The notes below the pieces were generated by a model. It searched no databases. It saw only the letters and a list, made by a program, of their open reading frames with translations, and was not told the DNA's origin. Shown here in pieces: positions 36,785 to 48,559 of a DNA stretch of 64,000 nt (position 1 is its first letter; each line of letters starts with the position of its first letter). The position numbers were made by a program, and so were the translations under genes. Source of the stretch: Collybia mongolica (lineage: Eukaryota > Basidiomycota > Agaricomycetes > Agaricales > Clitocybaceae); contig JAAXNY010000016.1 in assembly GCA_013420905.1 (NCBI GenBank), positions 310,001 through 374,000 on the forward strand. The letters run 5' to 3'.

Positions 36785-36794
36785 TCTATAAAAG
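36785..36794 (+). promoter_or_regulatory. TATA box of the His/Pro-rich secreted protein gene
   Basis: TCTATAAAAG lies about 55 nt upstream of the ATG at 36848, a strong core-promoter signal suggesting high or regulated expression. Confidence 0.6.
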
Positions 36795-36847
36795 CGTCCA
36801 TATCTCCACCCTTTCACCTCAGAATCTCCCATTACCACTCTTCCACA

Positions 36848-37187
36848 ATGAAGTTTACCACTCTCTTTACAATCGCACTTCTCGGCGTAGCCCACGCTAC
36901 CCCTATCCCTGAGGGGGAAGGCCTCGAGGTTTGTTCCCTTAAAGTATTCCGAAACGAGTTTCTAACGCTTGAACTTATAGCTGAGAGGGGACCGTCGACC
37001 CCCTAAACACCCTCACTTCCCCCCCCACCACAAACCGCCTCACCGCAGGCCTCCTCACCACAGGCCTCCTCACCACAGGCCCCCTCATCATAAGCCTCCT
37101 CACCATAAACCTCCTCACCATAAGCCTCACCACAAACCGCCTCACCACAAGAAACCCCATCACGATGGGGACGACAGACGCGACTGA
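36848..37187 (+). CDS. Small secreted histidine/proline-repeat protein
   Basis: Exon 1 (36848-36928, 27 codons) encodes a signal peptide MKFTTLFTIALLGVAHA and the short stretch TPIPEGEGLE. A 52-nt intron (36929-36980, GTTTGT...TATAG) leads to exon 2 (36981-37187). Exon 2 opens LRGDRRPPKHPHFPPHH, continues as roughly nine units of PPHHK/PPHHR, and ends HHDGDDRRD. The total is 95 aa. About a third of the mature chain is His, usually as HH pairs. Such repeats can bind divalent metals or act in cell-wall or acidic environments; this is inference. A dibasic GDRR site before the repeats could be a Kex2-type cleavage point. The repeat DNA is a tandem 15-nt motif, so copy number may vary between strains. 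Confidence 0.8.
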
Positions 37188-37384
37188 GGACATATGTCTG
37201 GTATTTAGATAGTTTTAATTCATCTGTACTTTCGTGCTCTTGGTATTATTGGTTTGTGATATATGAAAAGACATTTATTTTCTATATTACGTTTATTTGT
37301 AGGTGAAATTGTGATGAACATTTATTGATTTTTCGTGGTTAAGGACAATATACCATCATTCTACTTGTTGCAATGCAATGTCAC

Positions 37385-38445
37385 CTAAGACGCGCTGTTC
37401 TGTGTGATTTTCGCAATACTGCAAGTATTACCGGAGGCACTCGTGCTCGAAACAGTGTAGGGCTGTATGTGGGAGATGAAGTCAAAACAAACCGTTCACC
37501 GTAAAATCTAACGCACATAATTCCCGAGATGGGCGGTTTTGCCACACCAGCCGGAAGCGGCGGTAGTTGCCCTGATCTTGACATTGTTCTGTACAACAAA
37601 TTGAGAAATAGGGTAAATTTACCTTGAAAATCATATCACTCACATATACGATGGGTCCAAAGTTGAACGGTACGTTAGTTAACTGTTACCAAAATTTAGC
37701 AACCAGATAATTTTCATGCAAATCAAATACTAACTTCAGCGGCGAAGATCGCCCTGGAAGTTTTCTACTTAGTAGACATTCAACGGCGCAGAAAATGCGA
37801 GCCAACCTGTTCATCGTGTTTCCGGTGATATTGAGGGTCGTGGATGCAGACTTTCCGTTACTGGACAGGGTGCAGGTCCAAACCGAGCCAGACTGACATA
37901 ATTCCCAATTATTCTTTGACATAATGTAGAGATGTTAATGTGCCCACTGAGGTGAACGAGAAGTGAACGGTGTCGCCAGGGTTAACGTTGAAACCGTTTC
38001 CCCAGGGGAGGGATGGATTGCCATAAAACCCATCACCTATGTGTCAAGAAAAAAGAAAAAAGTCAGGGCGTGGTATTTTAGGAGCGGTAACAGGTCTCAA
38101 CATACCAATCCACCATACCCCACTTCTGCCATCAAGGACAGCCTGAAGGACACCATTCCCACTTTGAAGTCCGGGCCAGACATAAGGGGTGCCTGGTTTC
38201 GAGTCGGGGTTCAGTTTCATGCATTAAACAATCGTCAAGCGTACCGCCTGCTTGAGGAAGTCGCGGAACAACCATGTCACCAGACATGGCAGTGAATGTT
38301 CTGTGTATTGTATCAAGTCAACATCACGCCAGTTTCTGCCAGATCAGTGATGAACGAACGGTGCATCCCATTCGACGGTGTACCAGTTCGCAGCGCGGGC
38401 GGAGAGGAATAAGAGACTGAAAGCGAGTGCGACAAAGGCGAACAT
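37385..38445 (-). CDS. Secreted protein of a fungal concanavalin-like/G1-peptidase-related family
   Basis: The first exon encodes the signal peptide MFAFVALAFSLLFLSARA and the mature start ANWYTVEWDAPF. Later exons give VWPGLQSGNGVLQAVLDGRSGVWWIG, DGFYGNPSLPWGNGFNVNPGDTVHFSFTS, SGSVWTCTLSSNGKSASTTLNI, AIFAAE, VPFNFGPIVY, KIRATAASGWCGKTAHLGNY and the end CSIAKITQNSAS. The pattern (PGLQ-NGVLQ, W-I/G-x-GFYGNPSLPWG) is that of small secreted Agaricomycete proteins with a jelly-roll fold distantly like eqolisin peptidases. The Gln/Glu catalytic pair of eqolisins is not evident, so enzymatic activity is doubtful. At least six short introns are needed. A TATA-like TTTATATG (minus-strand CATATAAA, about 38490-38497) lies about 50 nt upstream. 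Confidence 0.75.
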
Positions 38446-39023
38446 GATTAAATCCTAAGATGAATCGAAGAAATGGTCTTCATAGCGCGTTTATATGCTT
38501 CCGAGTCAATCTGGAGGCGGGCCGCCACGGAAAAGAATAATATGTATGATGACCACCGCCCGCATGTTGAAAGAAGAAGATTTTACGAGAGAACCTCCAG
38601 CGGGTGTCATGGGAAGGCGAAAACGAATGACTTCACTAGATATAGTTCAGACATAGACCGAATTTTAGCCAGAGTCGCGGGGGATTGTGTCCCTGTGACC
38701 AGTAGGGTGTCAGGGCTGAGGCGGCTCGTATATTAGAGGGCATTCAGACGATTACAAGGCTAATGGCATGTCCTGACAAGAGGATCGCGTCGAATTGTCG
38801 ATTCGAAACGAGCGATGTTGGTGTAAAGGCTATTGCCGCCGTACGTTGCCGCCGAGGCTGTTATTATTATCGGTTGAGGTCCGGATTTTGGCGACAACCG
38901 TTTTCATCGCAAAAAAGCGGGACCAAACACATTACATCGTTCACGCCGCTGGCAGCCCACAGTCCCCTCATTAGTACAACTCCCTCCATTATCATATCCA
39001 TTCCCTTTCGTTGACCAGGAGCA
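38446..39023. other. Divergent intergenic region
   Basis: This is upstream sequence of the secreted protein gene (-) and KGD2 (+). No other gene is supported. Confidence 0.4.
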
Positions 39024-41088
39024 ATGCTTTCGAAACGAATAATTGCCGTCGCACGCGGTCGCGGTCTCCTGCATGCCAAGCATGTCCAGGGAGCAGTCGC
39101 GCCGAGCCTCGCAAGAGGATGGTATGCATAAATACTTTTGGGAGAGAGCTTCTATGATAAGTTAGGAAACAGGGACGTTGCAAGCGTTTATGCGAGGCAA
39201 GCTAAATTCCATTCGTCGAGCTTGTTGAAGGGTGCGTCATCCCGGTTCAACCCCACATTTACGCACTGTGGAGACTGATCTTGAGGTTCGTTTTGCAGCT
39301 GAGACCGTCAAGGTCCCTCAAATGGCCGAGTCTATCACAGAAGGAACACTAAAAACTTGGTCAAAACAAGTTGGCGACACCGTTGCTGCTGACGAAGAGG
39401 TCGCGACCATCGAAACTGACAAGGTAACATACTTGAAAACCCATCCTATCGACTCGAGATATTTACGTGAACTACGATAGATTGATGTTTCTGTGAATGC
39501 GCCTCAATCCGGCAAAATTGTGAAGCTTCTGGCCCAGGAGGAAGATACCGTGACCGTTGGTCAGGATCTTTTTATTATCGAGCCGGGTGAAATTGGTGAA
39601 TGTGTGTAATGCGGCTGGTGCTTAAGATTTGAGCTAAATGAGTCATCTTAGCTTCAGCTCCACCTCCACCCAAAGAGGAACAAACCACCGATGCAAGCAA
39701 GCCTAAAGATGCAACGGAACCTGCCGACCAGCAGGTTGACAAGGCGCCTCCGGCACCTCCCGCACCTTCTCAAAATGACAAGCAATCTGGTGGTATGTCG
39801 CAGGACAAGCCTAAAGAAAGCAAAAAAGAGGCAAAGGAAGAGTCTAGTAAGAAAGAGAAGAAGAGTGACAAGGACAAGGAAAGCAAGAGTGCTGCTGAGC
39901 GTCCAGCGGTCGGGAACAGGGGCGAGACTAGGGTATGTTCTTACTCCACCACTCTGAGTCGTTATTCGTCATCAAATCGGCGGTCCCTAGGTCAAGATGA
40001 ACCGTATGCGCCTCCGCATCTCCGAGCGCCTCAAGGAGTCTCAGAATGCTGCCGCGTCTTTAACAACATTCAACGAGATAGACATGTCTTCTCTCATGGA
40101 GATGCGCAAAAAGTACAAGGATGCAGTGCTAAAGGAGCACGATGTAAAATTCGGATTTATGAGCGCCTTTGCCAAGGCGTGTACACTCGCGCTAAAGGAG
40201 ATCCCTGCCGCAAACGCGTCAATCGAAGGAGACGAGATTGTATATAGGGATTATGTTGACCTAAGCGTGGCAGTGGCGACACCAAAGGGTTTGGTGACAC
40301 CTGTTGTCAGAAATGCAGAGTCGATGGGCTTCATTGATATCGAGAAGGAGATTGCAGGGCTCGGAAAGAAGGTGAAGCTCCTCATCTTCCTGGTACCTGC
40401 GTCGATCTGACACTTTGGATGCAGGCCCGAGACGGAAAGCTCACGTTAGAGGATATGGCTGGTGGAACATTTACCATGTGTGTCTTTTCCCTTCCAATTG
40501 TCTTTGGTGTGCTAATCATTGGTTGAATTAGTTCAAACGGTGGTGTCTTTGGATCTCTATACGGGACCCCTATCATCAATTTGCCTCAGGCAGCTGTCCT
40601 TGGTACGTTACCTCTCTTGTGTACTCTGTCCATGAGCACTAACTATAGTACCCATGCCCTTTTCAACCTCACTAGGTATGCACGCAATTAAGGAGAAACC
40701 TGTCGTAGTAAACGGCCAGATTGTCATCAGGCCGATCATGGTCGTTGCCCTCACATACGACCATCGGTTGTTGGACGGCCGGGAGGCGGTCACATTCCTC
40801 GGTATGTTCTTTTCTCTTTCATCCTTTCACCTTTTTTCGCTTCCGGCATGTCTCGCCATTTTGGCATATATTCACCGATCGTGGTTGGTGCATTTCATTA
40901 AGCATCATTGATGGAGCCTAGTCTTGGCACCCAACTCTATTTTCCCTTTCTCGATGATCATCTTTCTTTTCAATCCCCTATGCTTATCTCCAACTGTGAA
41001 CTCATCGCTGACTGTTGTCTATCCTCCTTTCATAGTCAAGGTCAGGGACTACCTCGAGGATCCCAGAAAGATGCTGCTCGCTGCCTAG
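39024..41088 (+). CDS. KGD2: Dihydrolipoyllysine-residue succinyltransferase, E2 of 2-oxoglutarate dehydrogenase
   Basis: This is the core enzyme of the mitochondrial 2-oxoglutarate dehydrogenase complex, which transfers succinyl from lipoyl-lysine to CoA. A basic presequence ([20 protein letters not shown]...FHSSSLLK) precedes [15 protein letters not shown] and the lipoyl domain. The lipoylated lysine in ETDKIDV is split by an intron at about 39424-39480. A long Lys/Glu/Pro linker (about 39655-39920) replaces a peripheral subunit-binding domain, as in other fungal and animal E2o. The catalytic domain reads [35 protein letters not shown], then [14 protein letters not shown] and the active-site [10 protein letters not shown]. 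It ends DPRKMLLAA. With malic enzyme it is one of two central carbon genes in the window. Confidence 0.96.
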
Positions 41089-41838
41089 AGGATAGCAATA
41101 AATATTATCTGCGAGGAGCACACCGACCTGAAAAAACTAATATCTTCACTCGAGGTCTTGAATATACAATTCTATTTAATGCGCAGGTTAGGCGTATCTG
41201 AGATTATTTTGGTTATGGACAATGACACTAGTTGTGGTGCAACAAAGCTTGCATGTATTGAAATCTATCCTGATAGGCATCGGCAAATTGGGATACTTCT
41301 AAAGGTCGGCGAGCTTTAGTTCTTTGAGACCGACTGTACCGCCTGCCCCGGCGTACGGACACTTCCACTCCAACTAACTTTACCTCGATATATTGTCCGC
41401 CTCCAATCCGCTCATGAATGCACGAAATGGAGAAATTTCGAATATTTGTTTGGCGGGGTTCCATTTTGCATGATCGTATTGTTTGATCAAATAACAAAAA
41501 ACCGCATCAGTCTGCCTAGATTGCTATGTGAACCACAGGCCTACACAATGCCCAATTCTTTGTCTCCATAGTGGGCTGATGATCTGACCGGTGGCAGGTA
41601 AGTATATTTCAGACTCCCCAAACTAATTGTTGACGAGTTGATAGGTAAAATTATTGTTCAGCACTTTCTCTTCTGTAACTCCATGCTTGCTTATATATTC
41701 AAGGACGTTTCTGCGATGGTTTTTCACCCGCGCAACACAAAGCCCTGCCAAGTCACAGCACAACCACTCGATTCCTAATTCTCACTTGATTCTCAACCAT
41801 ATAGCGCGCTCGATACATTTTTACAGAAACCAAGGAAG
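41089..41838. other. Intergenic region
   Basis: Tandem intergenic sequence. A minus-strand ORF at 41228-41497 (89 codons, Arg-rich) has no recognised motif and no support. Confidence 0.4.
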
Positions 41839-43408
41839 ATGCCGCTCTTGGTCGAATTTCAGCAACTACTCGTCAGTTTGGCATGTGCACTCACTGTCAG
41901 TGCCGCGGTCAATTTCATATTGAGAAGGACTTTCAAGGTCCCAGAAGACAGTGGGGTCCGCCTATCGGACGTTGAACACGAGGTCCGTTCTTGTCCGTTC
42001 GTGTGCAAGGGCTGAGCACAAGTTGCTAAATTATGCATTTCAGGATAGTATTGGTCGTCGATCTTCTGGTGGTCCTACCTTTGCCAAGGACATACATCAC
42101 CCCCTCAGACAAGTACTCATCTCGGCTTTACGCTGGTTGTTCTTGCACTTGGATTCGCCAGGTATTGAGGCATCGACTCATCAGGAAGAATTGCGGACTC
42201 CCCGCGCACCGCGAATAGTGCCGGTCGATTTGCCTACTCTGTCGCCGTTGCAATTCTCTAGGTCGCTTGTTCCTTGTACGCCAACCGGAGCCATGTTTCA
42301 AGTATTCGACAATCTCGAATTCCAGGCCCCCGACGGATCATGGATCCTTCCCCAAGAATTATCCCCACTATCACCGTTTCAGAGCTCAGAATGGCCAAGC
42401 CCTGTGACCCCTGTAGGAAGCACTCTTCTAGAATTTAACAGTCCCGAAACCCAGGACCCTGGATATGCCCTCTTTGATAACCTTGACACGGACAATGAGA
42501 CTGAACTGACATTCGAGCGTTTCATGCCATCCACGTCCTCATCCCCGGTTCGACAAGAGTATGGGATTGCCCCGTATACTGTCACCGCAAAAGACGAGAT
42601 AGTTATCAACATGTCAGACGCTCTCACAGCAGAAATTACTATACACGGGAGGACGTATGATCCTGTTGCTCTTCGGAGTCATCTCGAATATATGAAGTCG
42701 CAATCGCATGAACGGCAACAACCCATCAACCTCGATATCGTTTCAGCATGCGAGAACGTTGCTGATGCCTACTTTATCATTGAGGGAATTCTCGATAATT
42801 GCAAGGACCATGTTGGTAGCCTATCAATCACGATGGGAGCATTCTCCACGTTTTTGGATTTCGAAAATACATCAATTGGATCTCGGTTGCCGGAAATGTT
42901 GACATTTCCAAACCTTCTACATTTCTCGTGGTCCGGGGATGCTACATACCTTCCGAGGCCCTGGGGCTCGCTTCCGAAACTCCCCTTTGCAGAGCTCGAA
43001 TCCCTTACGCTGGATTGTCAGCTCTCCGTCACAGACTGTGCACAAATACTATCGTCGTGCGACAGAATTGTTCATTTTGCGGCATCCTCGGTCCAGGATT
43101 GCCCTCCAGTGATGTGGGATTGTAGTGCGACAAGCAAGGAAATTGGCACACTCAGGTCTCTGAAAATGAGTGCTTCTGTTGAAGTGGGTTGGCTGTTTAG
43201 CTTCCTTAATTTCCATAGCCTGGAGAACGTCGACTTCCAGTTTACGTGGGGCACCAACACCGACCTGGCTGACTTCAATATTCCTTGGGCGGATCTCATG
43301 TCACTCAAATTACAGTGTCACTTAGATGCAGTACAGTATGACGAAATTCGACGGAAATGTCATCCTCTTACCCACATTCAATTACCCGTTCTAGTTAGGG
43401 ACAATTAG
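41839..43408 (+). CDS. Hypothetical LRR-like protein with N-terminal hydrophobic segment
   Basis: Two exons (41839-41982 and 42044-43408; 1509 nt, 502 aa). Exon 1 begins with the hydrophobic stretch FQQLLVSLACALTVSAAVNF, a signal peptide or membrane anchor, followed by RRTFK. The middle is Pro/Ser-rich and probably disordered. The last 250 residues have irregular leucine-rich spacing (ILDNCKDHVGSLSITM, LESLTLDCQLSVTDCAQIL, WADLMSLKLQCHL) typical of the LRR part of fungal F-box proteins, but no F-box is present. The ORF could start at 41951 without the first exon, but the splice joins two in-frame segments cleanly. The function is unknown. Confidence 0.75.
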
Positions 43409-43459
43409 ATAGCTAACCCAATTCTTCGATATGGAGTCTCGGAATTTACGTTTCCCCCA

Positions 43460-45015
43460 TTATAATAATACTATATCTAGGTCTAGCCGTTGCATTGCTT
43501 GTAAGGCTGCGTGATCCCATATGTAATCATTGGATTTCGGACAAAATCGAACGCGAACAACCTCCAGAGATGATCGTGACGCGACCATGTCTGGGAAAGT
43601 ACCGAGAGTTGTGTGGCACTCTGAGATATCCATTATCTTCAAGTTTGGTAGCAGCTGCTGGGCTCCTTCAACAGTGGTGAGTGATGAGATTGTCAGGTCG
43701 GTCAATATGGCACGAATATTGAGATTGGTGATAGACATCAAAGATGGGGATGTTAAGCATTCCTTGAGGTCATCCTCGTTGATGTTAATATCGCGGAATT
43801 CAAAGCTGTCGAGGTGACAAGAGGATTGCTTCAGGAAATTACAGAAGGATCGCGAGACGTGACGGGGCGTCGTTGCGAATCCCCCGAAAGAGTGATTGAT
43901 TGAGAGTGAGGTCAAGTTGGGAAGGATTAGGCCTTGAAGGAAACAACTAGGATCGTCAAACGCGCGAATATCTAGAGTACGAAGACTTGGCACAGCAAGT
44001 GACGATTCATGAGAGGGGGCAGTGGAAGAATACAACCCCCGTATTTCGAGAGTAGTGACGTTCTTGCATGCCTGAAGAATGTGCAATACTGACGCAGCTT
44101 TCAGTATCATGGTAAGACTGATGTATGTGAGCCGTGCCCAGGGAACATGGTCAGGCATCTGGTCGATATCACGGTAAACGCCACCCCATTCAACACGGGT
44201 GAGCACTGGTGATGAATGGAGTGCACGCCACGTGGAGTCTCCATTGAGATAATCCCACGTCCTTGTATATACCTCTGCATGCTGTAAGGACATTGCGTGA
44301 CCTACAGGCAACATGGCAAGTGTGTGTTGATGATATTTGGAGACGCGGAAGGTGATATGACTCCACTGGCGGATGTGACGAACCAAGGAGAGTATTATGG
44401 CATGCATTGCTTCCAGACCATGGTGGGGAGTTGGCTCCCTCTCGAGGAGCTGAACAGTCAAAGGGCATTCCCCGGCACGCCGTAGCCATAGTTCAACGAG
44501 GTGGACACATCCCTTTGTGGGCTCATTAACACAGAGAGACTGCCAGAGCGTGGGCATCGTCACTACAACGTGCCTCCAAAACCCACACACCTGCCCCAAA
44601 ACGAAAGGATTCCCATCGCACCCAAAGTCCGCGGAAAGTTGAGGTATTGGATCGCCCATGTGGCGCATAGAATATATGTAATGTGTGAATATTTCCCCTA
44701 GAATTTCAACGGGGATTCGATGAATTGGAGGGGTTTGATCTGCAAGGGTTGTTTGTATAGGGAATAACGATTTCGGTAACACGTCGCGAGGGTAGACGTT
44801 TAGATAGCGAAGCATGCGCTCTTGGCCTAGGAAACGTAGGGCATGGTTGAAGAGGCCGTCCTGGAGAATGGACATACAATTTTCGAAGCCTGCTACGCTT
44901 GAACTCGTTGGTGAGATTGTGAATGTTTCCTGAACAAGTTTTCATGCTTTGAGACACGTTTGTAAAGAGAAGCGTAACATACCTTGTTGCCTTCAGAGTT
45001 TAGAAGAGAATACAT
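43460..45015 (-). CDS. F-box/LRR-type protein
   Basis: Two exons (44983-45015 and 43460-44929; 1503 nt, 500 aa). The short first exon MYSLLNSEGNK is spliced to ETFTISPTSSS. The F-box-like segment PPIHRIPVEILGEIFTHYI plus LGQVCGFWRHVVVTMPTLWQSLCV is the usual Agaricomycete form. Leucine-rich repeats follow (VPSLRTLDIRAFDD, LILPNLTSLSINHSF, LLPNLKIMDISECH). It is probably a substrate adaptor of an SCF ubiquitin ligase. Its stop codon lies 51 bp from that of the preceding LRR-like gene on the other strand. Confidence 0.88.
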
Positions 45016-48000
45016 GGTATGATTAGAGAAATAGCGACACGACTCGCCGTATTGGCTTCAAGTTTGGAGACAGTAGCGATGGGTTCTTTTAAGAGTGGAG
45101 TGAAAGAAGATGGATATGCGGGTATACAATGACACCCATTTCTGGAACCCCGAGCATGGTTGGACGGTCGAGGTTAGGACAGGAGATCTGAAGTACAAGG
45201 TCGCATTATCAACAAGGAGGACTTTATAATTAGTAAGTCCAAGTCATTGTCTCCAAACGCGGAAGCCACTGATGCGATCAAACTGAGGCAAATAACGCGT
45301 CAATAACAACATGCCACCACCACCATCACGAGTCCGGTCCTTGTTTCTTCAACAAAACCATCCATATAGATCGAACTGATTCAAAAAACGAACCTCGCCA
45401 CTGCATCGAAATGAGCAAAATTGCGGAGGAACCTCCTGAAGTTTCATCGGAAGGTGCCCTTTGGTGACTTAACGCCAGATTGTAATCCGTGCAAACCCTG
45501 CTTGCCTCGCGAAAGCCACTCGGTGTCATCTGGAACCACAGCGATTATAAACGACCTAATAACGTAACCCGTCAAGGCATAGTGGTGATCAGTCTAAGCG
45601 TTACTTTGATATAGTTTCTAGGCGTTAAAGCACTTGATACGACAATATTTCAGGCAGGACCAACCTGGTCGCGTTGCAAGTGCTCCCCCATAGATACCTA
45701 CATCAGCGCGCCGTCAATCGCCGCCCCTGAGCCTCGCCACCATGCAATTCACGTGCTTTGACTGACAGTCAAGCACGTCCTACGGTAATGATCAGGGGTC
45801 GAGATGAACCGCCATCCTTGTACGTGTCAATTATGGACTTGGTGAGGCTGCTTTTGGCAACGACATATCTGGGAACTCACCTTTTCCTAGGTTGATTCAT
45901 TTGTTTATCACGCGTGGTCTCGCTTCTCATATATCGATAAGGGTTGATCTCGCCTTCTAGCATACATATACGCCTTACCCTCGTGAAACGGAGGACGCCG
46001 ACCCAATTCATCCACGTTTCGTCTGATTTTCCACGACCTTCCAACGGTTAACAGAAATGAGACGGGTCTTTCCACGCCAGCACTTGCAATTGTGTAGATC
46101 TATTATTATGTGCTTCTATACAGTAAGTCGGCATGATATTGTTAGTACCAATGCTCTAACCAAACTGACAGCGCAATTAGAACATTTGTAGTCTGGGATG
46201 CAAGATCTAGTGAATGCTAATCATATTGCTCGGGCGAGGATTTCCGATCTACTGGAATGGTCAATAAATTTATTAGATCCAACTGCTAGCCCCCATAATA
46301 CCATTCCCGTGCTATTGCCAACGGCCCACACCCCGGATCCGCGATGACAGAAACATACATAATCTGGCTCCACAAACTTATGTCCCATGTCGTGCACCCA
46401 CCACGTGGGGCTGGGCTAATGACGTCGACACCTCGCACCGTGTCCTGCTTATAAACATTTTGTCAGAACAGGAACACTAGATCTCGAATGCCTAGTGGCT
46501 GGAGGTGGAGAAGAAGCCACCCGAAGCCATGCACGTCCCCACAGGTGGGGCAAATTTCCGAGTGCGAGTCTTGGACTTATCTCAGACTATCGACCCCACA
46601 TCATTGAAAGTGCTGCGGATTGAAATTTGTGGCTTGCGTGCGTTTAATATTACAGATCGGAGCCCTAGGAACGCGACCCCGGAGAGTCGACGATATGGAG
46701 GACCCTTTCAAGGGAGCTTGCGCTAAAGCTTTGGTGACGATCACCTATTCATAATTTTTGGTGGCCCTTGGTCTCGAGTTGACCACGAGACTTGTGTTGG
46801 GCCACGGGGTCCGGAATTGGTGTCGGCACCCTGACGGTCTTGATATACCAAAAAAAGTCGCACCTCCGTGTCCCCTCTCTGCACGTCCCGATCGCAGGAA
46901 GGGCGCGAGCATATGGATGAGTACGGCCACTCGAGCGATTGGGCTTGGGCGTGATGAGTGTACGTGCACTTCGAGAGGTTCAAAAAATCTACGTCCGCCT
47001 CACATGCACAGTTAGAGAATTCGTCGTGCTCCTCGGATGAGTCAATCGAAGTATAGGGCATGCGATTATCGCCTGGATTGATAGAAGGCTTGGGTGCTGT
47101 AATTGTGTGATATGATATGCACTGGTAGGGTTGGGTTGTATGTGTTTTGTGATCCAGACCTATGCGCGTAAGGTGAGGTCTAGCCTTTTCGTGACCGGCT
47201 ATTTGGGGTGCATGTGTATGCCACATGGGGGACGCGTAACGCGTTCTTTGCTTCTATTGTGCGATTAGATTTCGGGTGGGCGTTCGTTTTTCTGTCATGT
47301 GCGTGCGTATGTTCTGGGGTATGTAAGCACCGATAACCGGGGCCGGAGAAGAAAAAATAAAAAGATGTAGAAGATAAAAGGTGACGTACTGGCGTACGGA
47401 TTGGAGGAAGGGGGCGGCGTGTTTCGCGTTTAGGTACGGAGACGGACACGGGTGTCGTGTATCTGACTTCCGTGCGACACCGGAACATCGACGCTGATCG
47501 GGCTGTGTAGGTAGGTCAGTTACTGGTCCATTGTAGTGAGGGCTGTGAAGTTTTTAGTGGGCGGGCAAGTGATTGATGCAACGATATGAATGATTGTGTA
47601 GATCGGCTCTATGACAGGGGAGACAGGCTGATACAGGCCCAAAAATATAACACGGGAGGTGAGGAACAGGGAAAAAGAACACACTGGTTACCTGATGGTG
47701 TGGGTCCTGGGATGATAGGAGATCAGACCCCGGATTGCGTAGTAGCCAGATCTCATGGGAGCGTTGTTGAAGAAGATCATTCATTGGTGTAGATAGTAGT
47801 AGATTTACGACATTGAGAATGTACCGTGATGGATGGGATCAGGGATGAGGGAAGTTGGGCATAAATACTATACAGGGTACCGGTGTATGTGGGCTCTTTG
47901 GGTCCGATGATGGTGGGGTGGGTGAAGTTTTATTCTGGGAGGTGTGGTGGGGGAAGAGAGGCAGAGGAAAGGAAGCGGTTACTGGTGAATCCTGTGTCAG

Positions 48001-48559
48001 CGGAGGAAAAGACCTATGACACCGGGACAGAATTCGAAGAGAAAAGGGGAGGTCGCGTGGACGAGGAGTGGAGGAGAAGGCGTGGCTTAGGGGAACGTCT
48101 GATGTGTCTGATGGGGGCTCCTCGGTCGGGGCGTGGCTTAGAGGGCCAGGGTAGCCATTATTATATTTCATTTTATTTTATTGTGCGCCGATCGTGATCT
48201 CGGAGTGCGAAATGGTGTGATCGGAGACATCAGTCAGCAGGCCAGAGGCTAATGGCAATCATCTGTGGTGGCGATGAGGACACTGGAGCTGCGACATGGC
48301 CATCGAGGACGTGGGCATGGCAGAGGCGTGTTGCAGGATTCATTGTAACTTGGAGGTAAATCGCTTGTAGTCGAATACAAAGAGTATATACAAGGGACGA
48401 GATGGGGTGGCTGTGCCTGGTGCACGGACACTCTGCGCCACCGAAAGACAACAGATGTCAATACAGGGGTGGGGGAGATTGAAGACGGGCCAGTGGAGCG
48501 GCACTCTTTTCCGCCAAAAACCAAACGCTGTCCTCCTCCTCCCTCTGCCTTTCCCCACC
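45016..48559. other. 3.5-kb region without a supported gene
   Basis: This lies between the divergent F-box/LRR gene and the PNRC-motif gene. From about 47200 onward the plus strand is purine- and G-rich, the minus strand correspondingly C/T-rich. Long minus-strand ORFs (46741-47226, 47839-48171, 48249-48785) are Pro/Ser-rich, overlap each other in different frames and look like composition effects. It may hold a long 5' leader of the downstream gene. Confidence 0.4.

Noticed and set aside
46741..47226. 161-codon minus-strand ORF
   Set aside because: His/Thr-rich, no family features, and overlapped by other ORFs. It lies in compositionally biased DNA.
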